This document shows, piece by piece, positions 18,874 through 25,600 of a stretch of DNA of 56,597 nt. Position 1 is the stretch's first letter. Every line of letters starts with the position of its first letter. The notes beneath the pieces were generated by a model, which saw only the letters and a program-made list of their open reading frames with translations, did not search any database and was not told the origin of the DNA. Position numbers and translations under genes: made by a program. Source of the DNA: TWA4 sp034086685 (GTDB lineage Bacteria; Bacillota; Clostridia; Lachnospirales; Lachnospiraceae); the NCBI GenBank assembly GCA_034086685.1, contig JAXDZY010000101.1:1-56597 (forward strand), read 5' to 3'.

Positions 18874-19335
18874 TTAATATATTCCACCCAGGTACAGCGC
18901 TTTCGGATAGATTTCCAGCATCTGAGGCCACTGAACGTAAAACTGATCAGCAAATCTGTACATCAGTTTTCCTGTCTGAGTAGCTGTAGTAACCTTGGCA
19001 AAAGATTCGATATATATCAGTTTCTTACCCATAAGTTTTGATATCAGGCAAATGGGAATCGTTGCAAGCGCACCTGTGCAGATGACCACATCCGGCCGTT
19101 CTTTTATGTAAATAGAAACAGAACGCAGGGTATTAATAATCATACGTGGGATAAATGACTTTTCCTTTCGGTTAACCTGCAGCAGATAATACATCTTCTC
19201 ACCTTTGGTTTTTACTTTATAAAGCGTTTTTTCCGTTATAATAAAACTGTCATATTTTTCCATAAGCGGTCTCAGCATAAGTATTTGTTCGTAATGTCCA
19301 CCGGACGAAGCTGCAAAACATATTTTCTTACCCAT
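18874..19335 (-). CDS. Alg14/PssD-like membrane subunit of a split GT28 glycosyltransferase
   Basis: 153 residues. The N-terminus KKICFAASSGGHYEQILML carries the S-S-G-G-H motif of Alg14 and MurG N-terminal domains; VVICTGALATIPICLISKLMGKKLIYIESFAKV is the membrane-associated segment ending in the conserved E-S-F-A-x-V. The protein should bind the lipid acceptor and recruit the Alg13-like subunit encoded next. GGGAG precedes the ATG at 19335. The partner pair sits between the initiating transferase and the GT2 genes, consistent with addition of the second sugar. Confidence 0.88.
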   Translation of the reverse strand: MGKKICFAASSGGHYEQILMLRPLMEKYDSFIITEKTLYKVKTKGEKMYYLLQVNRKEKSFIPRMIINTLRSVSIYIKERPDVVICTGALATIPICLISKLMGKKLIYIESFAKVTTATQTGKLMYRFADQFYVQWPQMLEIYPKALYLGGIY

Positions 19336-19376
19336 AACCTCTGAACTCCCGATAAATACTTATAAAATGATGTTTA

Positions 19377-19548
19377 CTAATCTCTCTGGAAAATATCCCG
19401 CGTATAAACCCTGTCTTTCACATCGTCCAGACAACTGCCGCGGAACGATATCCACAGCATAGACTTTATGATGCCGGGTCAGGAGTGTGGCAATGAATAA
19501 TCCCACATATCCTGTACCGGCAACTGCAATCGTATAATCTTTTTTCAT
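19377..19548 (-). pseudogene. Internal-deletion relic of UDP-glucose dehydrogenase
   Basis: The first 36 codons encode a normal Rossmann start, YTIAVAGTGYVGLFIATLL, up to VYAVDIVP, preceded by a proper AAGGAG. Directly after CCG CGG the sequence switches, in another frame, to the C-terminal end of the same family: the codons read CLDDVKDRVYTRDIFQRD then TAG at 19379-19377. The intact dehydrogenase at 54449 ends in CLDDVNDKVYTRDVFRRD. About 350 central codons are therefore missing, and the joint is out of frame, leaving a 62-residue nonsense fusion if translated. The relic sits where capsule operons often carry this gene, so the operon probably once had its own copy and now depends on the one at 54449. 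Confidence 0.88.
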
Positions 19549-19637
19549 GATAGTTACTCCTTATTTCTTCTCTATTGTAAAGCACTGTATGTATCCACAG
19601 CAACGTATCAGTTTATCATTCTACTGCAGTCCCGGTT

Positions 19638-21056
19638 TCAGACAGACCCCTTGCCCATAAGCACAACCTGAACTGTCTTGAGCAAAAGCTTGATATCCAG
19701 AGCCAGACTCCATTCCCTGATATATTTCATATCCAGCGCTACCACTTCTTCAAAATTCGTAATGTCACTTCTTCCGCTTACCTGCCACATGCCGGTAAGT
19801 CCGGGCTTGGAACAGAGTCTTGCACGATGATGAGGACTGTACTGTTCCCACTCATCAACTGTCGGAGGACGGGTTCCCACCAGACTCATATCTCCTTTCA
19901 GAATATTATAAAACTGAGGTAGTTCATCGATGGAAAGTTTTCTCATGATATGACCAATCGGTATAATCCTCGGATCATTATCCATCTTGAACATCAGACC
20001 TTCCATCTTATTCTGAGCCATCAGCTCTGCTTTTCTCTTATCCGCATCCGGATACATGGAACGGAATTTGTAAATTTTAAATTTCCTGCCATTCTTGCCG
20101 ATTCGGACCTGAGAATAAAAAATCGGGCCCGGAGACTGAAAATAAATAATCGGAGCAAAAATCACAAAAGCTATGGCCGTAATAAACAGACCCACCAGGC
20201 TTCCTACAATATCCATCGCACGTTTCATCAGCAGCTGAACAGGAGAAGCCACGCGGATGCTTGAAGTAAGGACAGTCAGACCGCCTACTCTTTCGACCAT
20301 CTCATTGGGAAGATCTCCAAATGTATGCGCCAGATTGATGTGAACTGTCAGACCGCTTATCATCAGATCGCGTACCAGTTCCTCAGCCAGTTCATTATCA
20401 GAAAGATCAAGCATCACCTCATCAATGACACCATTCATCATATAGGTATAAAGATCATCAAATTCAGTAAGAACATCCACATCGGAAAAAACTTCAGAAA
20501 CTGCCGCATCCTTCCCCAAATCCACCAGAAGCACTGCCTTAATGACAAAACGATTCTCACTGTGCCGTTTCATACGTTTAAATGTCTCTTCCGCTTTCTT
20601 TGAGTCAGCAATCAGAAGCATACGCGCAAGCGACCCCTTTTTCAGAAGATACATCCTGATCACCTGTTTATAACCTGTCCTCACAAGACACAGCATAAGC
20701 CCCGCGCAGATCCAGAATGTAATAAATACAGACCGCGAAAAGAAATATGCTTTCTGCATAAAGTACAGGTACAGAATCATGGCAATAACCAGAATTGAAG
20801 AATTTTTAAATGACTCCAGCAGCTCCTGGTGAACCTTGCGTTTCAGAATATTTTTATGAATCGGTATTGTACATATAATAATAATATCAAATAAGAGGAT
20901 CAGAACACGCATGGTTCTGTAAAGATCCGTAAATAAATACCAGTTATTCTTCATTCGAAGAAAACAGACCAGTAAATATGACAATTCAATGACAATCAGG
21001 TCAAGAATAATAAAATCAAAATGCTTAAACCACCGGTTTTTTGCACGTTCGTACAT
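19638..21056 (-). CDS. Initiating undecaprenyl-phosphate sugar transferase (WbaP/CpsE-like)
   Basis: 472 residues with the architecture of polyisoprenylphosphate hexose-1-phosphotransferases: four N-terminal membrane helices (about 15-130), a CoA-binding-like Rossmann domain (about 140-260), a re-entrant helix (MDIVGSLVGLFITAIAFVIFAP) and the catalytic bacterial sugar transferase domain with GRKFKIYKFRSMYPDADKRK, KLSIDELPQFYNILKGDMSLVGTRPP and LCSKPGLTGMWQVSGR. It transfers a sugar-1-phosphate, usually glucose or galactose, to undecaprenyl phosphate and so starts each repeat unit. It lies 3 nt after the BY-kinase stop. GGGAGG precedes the ATG at 21056. Confidence 0.93.
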   Translation of the reverse strand: MYERAKNRWFKHFDFIILDLIVIELSYLLVCFLRMKNNWYLFTDLYRTMRVLILLFDIIIICTIPIHKNILKRKVHQELLESFKNSSILVIAMILYLYFMQKAYFFSRSVFITFWICAGLMLCLVRTGYKQVIRMYLLKKGSLARMLLIADSKKAEETFKRMKRHSENRFVIKAVLLVDLGKDAAVSEVFSDVDVLTEFDDLYTYMMNGVIDEVMLDLSDNELAEELVRDLMISGLTVHINLAHTFGDLPNEMVERVGGLTVLTSSIRVASPVQLLMKRAMDIVGSLVGLFITAIAFVIFAPIIYFQSPGPIFYSQVRIGKNGRKFKIYKFRSMYPDADKRKAELMAQNKMEGLMFKMDNDPRIIPIGHIMRKLSIDELPQFYNILKGDMSLVGTRPPTVDEWEQYSPHHRARLCSKPGLTGMWQVSGRSDITNFEEVVALDMKYIREWSLALDIKLLLKTVQVVLMGKGSV

Positions 21057-21058
21057 AC

Positions 21059-21760
21059 TTATTGTCCTCCCGATAATCTACCACAGGATTTTCTGAAATA
21101 ATTGCCGTAGCATCTGTATTTTCTAACATTAAATCTGTTAATGATCACTCCCAGAATCCTGTCATTCGCTTTTCGCAGCTGCTCTGTAACGTTCTGCAGA
21201 AATTCAGGCTTTATCCTGTCAGATTCCAGAACAATTACCGAAGCATTGCAGACTCCTGCCACAACAGCTCCATCGATCATATCTGACAAAGGGGGACAGT
21301 CCACAAAAATATAATCAAATATTTTTTCTGCTTCATTTAAAAGGAGCCTGAGTCCATCGTTCAGCAGTAATTCTGATGACTTTTCTCCAATTCCCCGGGC
21401 ATCACCGGAGGGTAATACATACAGATGTTCATATGGTGTACGGAAAATACATTCCTGCATTCTGCAGTCTCCGGACAAATAATCTGACAGGCCTTTCCCC
21501 TTATATTTCATGGAAGAATTACGCATATTACCATCAATTACCAGCACGTTTTTTCCAATTTCGGACAATGAAAAAGCCAGTCTCCACGTCACATCAGTCG
21601 TACCCTCTCCCGATGTGCAGCTGACCATGGCAATGGATTTAATATCATCATCACAAAACAGAAGATTCGCCCTCAAAGTATTGAAAGCTTCTGACATGTA
21701 CGCCTTATCTGAATGGGGAATATCCACAGTTACTCTCTTTCTGATTTGCTCCAGCCTCAT
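21059..21760 (-). CDS. CpsD/CapB-like BY-kinase with degenerate Walker A
   Basis: 233 residues, the size of a Firmicutes bacterial tyrosine kinase separate from its membrane adaptor. The fold is clear: an N-terminal EAFNTLRANLLF helix, Walker A region SCTSGEGTTDVTWRLAFSL, Walker A' VLVIDGNMR and Walker B YIFVDCPPLSD. In the canonical kinase Walker A reads G-E-G-K-S/T-T and Walker A' D-A-D-L-R. Here the lysine is Thr (codon ACG, one base from AAG) and the second acidic residue of A' is Asn. The C-terminal tyrosine cluster has only about three tyrosines (KYRCYGNYFRK). The protein overlaps its Wzz adaptor by ATGA, so it is still translated with it, but catalysis is doubtful; it may act as a structural partner. 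Confidence 0.85.
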   Translation of the reverse strand: MRLEQIRKRVTVDIPHSDKAYMSEAFNTLRANLLFCDDDIKSIAMVSCTSGEGTTDVTWRLAFSLSEIGKNVLVIDGNMRNSSMKYKGKGLSDYLSGDCRMQECIFRTPYEHLYVLPSGDARGIGEKSSELLLNDGLRLLLNEAEKIFDYIFVDCPPLSDMIDGAVVAGVCNASVIVLESDRIKPEFLQNVTEQLRKANDRILGVIINRFNVRKYRCYGNYFRKSCGRLSGGQ

Positions 21761-22455
21761 GATTTTTCAGTCCCCCTTCTCTTCCAGTATGTCCGCTTTT
21801 CAATTTCGTCGGGACCCGCAGGGATCATCCCCAGAGTATCCAGACCGGTATACATTCTGACCTGTTCAGGTGTACAGACTGTATCCCTGAAAAACGTCAT
21901 CACACCTATGACACATGCGGCAAGAAATGCCGCCAGTGCACCGGCAAAAACAGCTATCCTTTTGGCTGAAGGCCCGTCAGGATAAGCGGGCAGATTTGCC
22001 TTATCCACCAGACTGATATTCTGAATTCCTCTGGAGGATCTGATCAGGCTGATTGTATACTCTGTGACCTTTTCGGCTATCTGCTGTGCGCTTATGGAGT
22101 CACCTGCCCTGGCAGATATGCGTAAAATCCGTGTATCCTCCTGAATGGACGCATTGATTCGGGATCTTAACTGCTCAACCGTACAATCCAGCTTCAGATC
22201 ATCAACAGTTTTCTCAAGAACCTCATTGCCGGTAACCAGAGCAATGTATTCCTCGCTCAGCTCAGGTGCCTGATCCTCAACCAGTATACGGGTTACTGAT
22301 ATATAAACCGGTGTACTGAATAATTTCACAAAAATAAAAGAAAAAACTGCACAGACTATACCAGCAAGCACAATAATCCAGAATTTATGAATTAACTGAT
22401 ATATAATCTCACCCAGATTCACTTCCAGGACATCATCCTTTTCCTTTGTGCCCAT
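21757..22455 (-). CDS. Wzz/YveK-family chain-length and BY-kinase adaptor protein
   Basis: About 232 residues with two membrane helices (FWIIVLAGIVCAVFSFIFV near the N-terminus and IAVFAGALAAFLAACVIGVMTFF near the C-terminus) around an extracytoplasmic domain, the topology of Wzz-type co-polymerases. A proline-containing segment precedes the second helix (NLPAYPDGPSAKRI), as is usual. It controls polymer length and docks the BY-kinase encoded next with a 4 bp overlap. The start is the ATG at 22455 with AAGGAGG 10 nt upstream; a TTG two codons earlier is an alternative. First gene of the exopolysaccharide operon. Confidence 0.88.
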   Translation of the reverse strand: MGTKEKDDVLEVNLGEIIYQLIHKFWIIVLAGIVCAVFSFIFVKLFSTPVYISVTRILVEDQAPELSEEYIALVTGNEVLEKTVDDLKLDCTVEQLRSRINASIQEDTRILRISARAGDSISAQQIAEKVTEYTISLIRSSRGIQNISLVDKANLPAYPDGPSAKRIAVFAGALAAFLAACVIGVMTFFRDTVCTPEQVRMYTGLDTLGMIPAGPDEIEKRTYWKRRGTEKS

Positions 22456-22508
22456 ATGCAAAAATCCTCCTTAAATCGCTGTGCAATGCAAAATTCTAAA
22501 TCTTTACT

Positions 22509-22537
22509 ATTTTACTATAGAACAAAGACTGTGTCAA
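22509..22537 (-). promoter_or_regulatory. Sigma-A-type promoter of the exopolysaccharide operon
   Basis: On the minus strand TTGACA (22537-22532) is followed after exactly 17 bases by TAAAAT (22514-22509). Transcription would start near 22502, about 47 nt before the Wzz start codon. The -35 begins just behind the terminator of the preceding giant gene. No copy of the shared upstream box found at other Wzz/CpsB promoters is present here, so this operon looks independently, perhaps constitutively, expressed. Confidence 0.75.
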
Positions 22538-22540
22538 TAC

Positions 22541-22598
22541 AAAGAAAGCTCCCTTCGGGCGTCAGGTATTTATTACCATTCTGCCCGGAAGGGAGCTT
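22541..22598 (-). terminator. Terminator of the giant surface-protein gene
   Basis: AAGCTCCCTTC-GGGC at 22546-22560 pairs with GCCC-GGAAGGGAGCTT at 22583-22598, and on the minus strand the hairpin is followed by TTTCTTTG. It lies 70 nt past the stop of the 1915-residue gene. Confidence 0.8.
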
Positions 22599-22668
22599 AT
22601 CCTTCTGCGATACGCAGCATCTTCTTTTATTAAGCTAATATTAAGCTAAGCTATATTTCCATCAGAAA

Positions 22669-25600
22669 CTATTTGGAGATTTTCACTTTCTGAACTGTAC
22701 TCCATGAACTCCAGTAGTTTGTTCCGGAAACTGTCTTGTAACCGCGTACACGAACATAATATGTCTTGCCCTTGGTAAGACCGGAAATCGTCTTGCTTAC
22801 AGTATTGGCACCCTTAACCGTAACAGTCGTTGAATTATCGAAAGAACTGTTGGTAGCGTACTCAATCCGATAGCCTGTTACCTTGGAGTTTTTGCTCCAT
22901 GCAACAGTCATCTTCTTTGAGCTGCTGTTCTTCAGGCTTGAAATGGAAGGGCGGGATACACGGTACATTGTCTTACCGGAATTATAACTGCCCTTATAGC
23001 TGCCTGAATATGCTTTTACTGTATAAACATACTTTGTACCATTTGATACCTTCGTGTCTGTCCAGCTTACTGTAGAGTTCTTCTTAATAGTCGCTACCTT
23101 TGTCCAGCTGGTTTCACTGCCTGCTTTACGGTATACATAATAACCATCTGCACCTGTACACTTGTTCCATCTGACTTTGATACCGCCGGATGCATTGGCT
23201 ACCTTGGGAGTCGGCTGACTCAGACGCTTGATTGTCTTGCCGGAATTATAACTTCCGGTGTAGCTTCCTGAGTATGCCTTTACTGTATAAGTATACTTTG
23301 TACCGGCTTTAACGTTCTTATCTGTCCAGCTTACAGTAGAATTCTTCTTAATGATTGCTACCTTTGTCCAGCTGGTTACGCCGCCGCCTTTACGGTATAC
23401 ATAATAACCATCTGCACCTATACATTTATTCCAGCTGATCTTGATACCGCTGGATGTATTGGCTACCTTGGGAGTCGGCTGACTCAGACGTTTCATTGTC
23501 TTACCGGAATTATAGCTTCCGGTGTAGTTTCCTGAGTATGCCTTTACTGTATAAGTATACTCTGTACCGGCCTTCACATTCGTATCTGACCAGCTTACAG
23601 TAGAGTTCTTCTTAATGGTTGCAATACGTTTCCAGCTGGTTACGCCGTCACCTTTACGGTATACATAATAACCATCTGCACCTGTACATTTACTCCAGCT
23701 GATCTTGATACCGCCGGATGTATTGGCTACCTTAAGAGTCGGCTGATCCAGACGTTTCATCTTCACTGAGGATGATTTGGTTCCCCATGCAGCCTCTGTA
23801 GTTTTACCATATGCTTTAACTACATAGTAATATACAGTACCGCTCTTCGCACCGGTATCTGTATAGCTTACGGAAGAAGCGCCTGATACAGTCTTGATCG
23901 CTTCATAACTTCCGCCTGATACCTTACGATATACGCGATATCCTTTTGCACCGGGAGTCTGAGACCAGGTAATCTTAATGCCTGTTTCCTTATTGGCAAT
24001 CTTGACACCGGTTACCTGTTCAGGTGTAATTGTTAATTTAGCCGTATTACTGGTTGCTCCCAGATAGTTGCCATCGGAAGCCACCTTTGCTCTTACGTAA
24101 TATACACCGGCTTTAACAGGTGCACCCTTTTCAGCGGCAGCACCGGAATTCTCACTGGTCGTTGCCTGAGTCATATCCTTATCCACATAATACTCATATG
24201 TAACTTTTCCGGTTGAACCGGTAACAGATGCTTCACAGGAAATCACTTTACCTGTATAAACAACAGTTTTATCAGATAAAGTAATCTTGGATTCCTGCTG
24301 CTTCTGTCCGCAGACTTTACATACACCATTCTCATCGAAATCGTGACCTGTTGCCGGAATCACGGTAACATTGGGGCTGGTGCTGGAGTAGGACTGACCG
24401 CCATAGCTTGCTGTTGCAATACAAACGGTAGCACCGTCCGTCTCACAGGTGGCAGGTGTTGTCTGTTCAGTTACCCTGGTTTCAGGTGTAACCTTATTGC
24501 CGCAGACATCACATGTAAGTGTCAAAGTTGCTTTATCATCGTCAGACCATGTCCATTTATAGCTGTAGGTATGAGAATCCAGTTTCACAGTCTTGGTGGC
24601 TGTCTTGCCATTTGCTGATGCACTGTAAACAATACCATCTGTACAGTTGCCGGACTTGATTGTCACGGTTGCTGTTGTACGTTTGCTTCCCACGTATTTA
24701 TTTTCCCATACGCAGTCCATCATGCAATCATCAAGCTCTTCAGGAATCTGATACAGAGAAGCATGAGCTCCATCTGTTGACCATGACCAGTGATCCACCA
24801 GTTTTCCGCTTAATGAAGCAGTATTAAATACTGTATCATAATCATCGCCATTCTGATCAGTATCAATCATGTTTTCATCCAGTTCATCTTCGTCCAGAGC
24901 TTTTCCGCAATGGATGCAGACATAACATGTTCCGGATTTCCACTGACCATTATCATTCTTGTTATAGTACGTTTCGTTAAATTTAACGTAAGTATGACCA
25001 TGTCCATGAACATTTGCAGTAGCAGTTACAGTGATATCTGCTGACTGTCCATAAACAAGACCCTGTACTTTATCCAGATTTGAAGAACTCAGTTTATCCA
25101 GAGTATAATCTCCGATCTTATCCTTCACTGCATTCTTAACATCAGTTTCGGTTAAACCGGCATTCGCACCGATATCACCTGTTTTAGTGATACTTGTCTC
25201 ATACATGGGGTAAACTTCTTCATCATTCTGATTAACTGCAGAATCATAAACAGTAATATTCAGAGTTGCCACAGCCTGCTGAGCAGTTGTGGGTTCTGTT
25301 GTAGGCGCTGTTGTCGGTGCTTCCGTTGTAGGCGCTGTCGTAGGTGCCTCTGTTGTGGGCGCTGTCGTAGGCGCCTCTGTTGTCGGTGCCTCTGTTGTCG
25401 GTGCCTCTGTTGTCGGTGCCTCTGTTGTCGGTGCCTCTGTTGTCGGTGCCTCTGTCGTAGGCGCCTCTGTTGTCGGTGCCTCTGTTGTAGGCGCTGTCGT
25501 AGGTGCCTCTGTTGTAGGCGCTGTCGTAGGTGCTTCCGTTGTAGGCGCTGTCGTAGGTGCCTCTGTTGTAGGCGCTGTCGTAGGTGCCTCTGTTGTAGGC

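Noticed and set aside
22541..22598. Strong hairpin considered as a riboswitch for the Wzz gene
   Set aside because: It lies upstream of that gene's -35, so it is not in the transcript, and it is correctly placed as terminator of the preceding gene.
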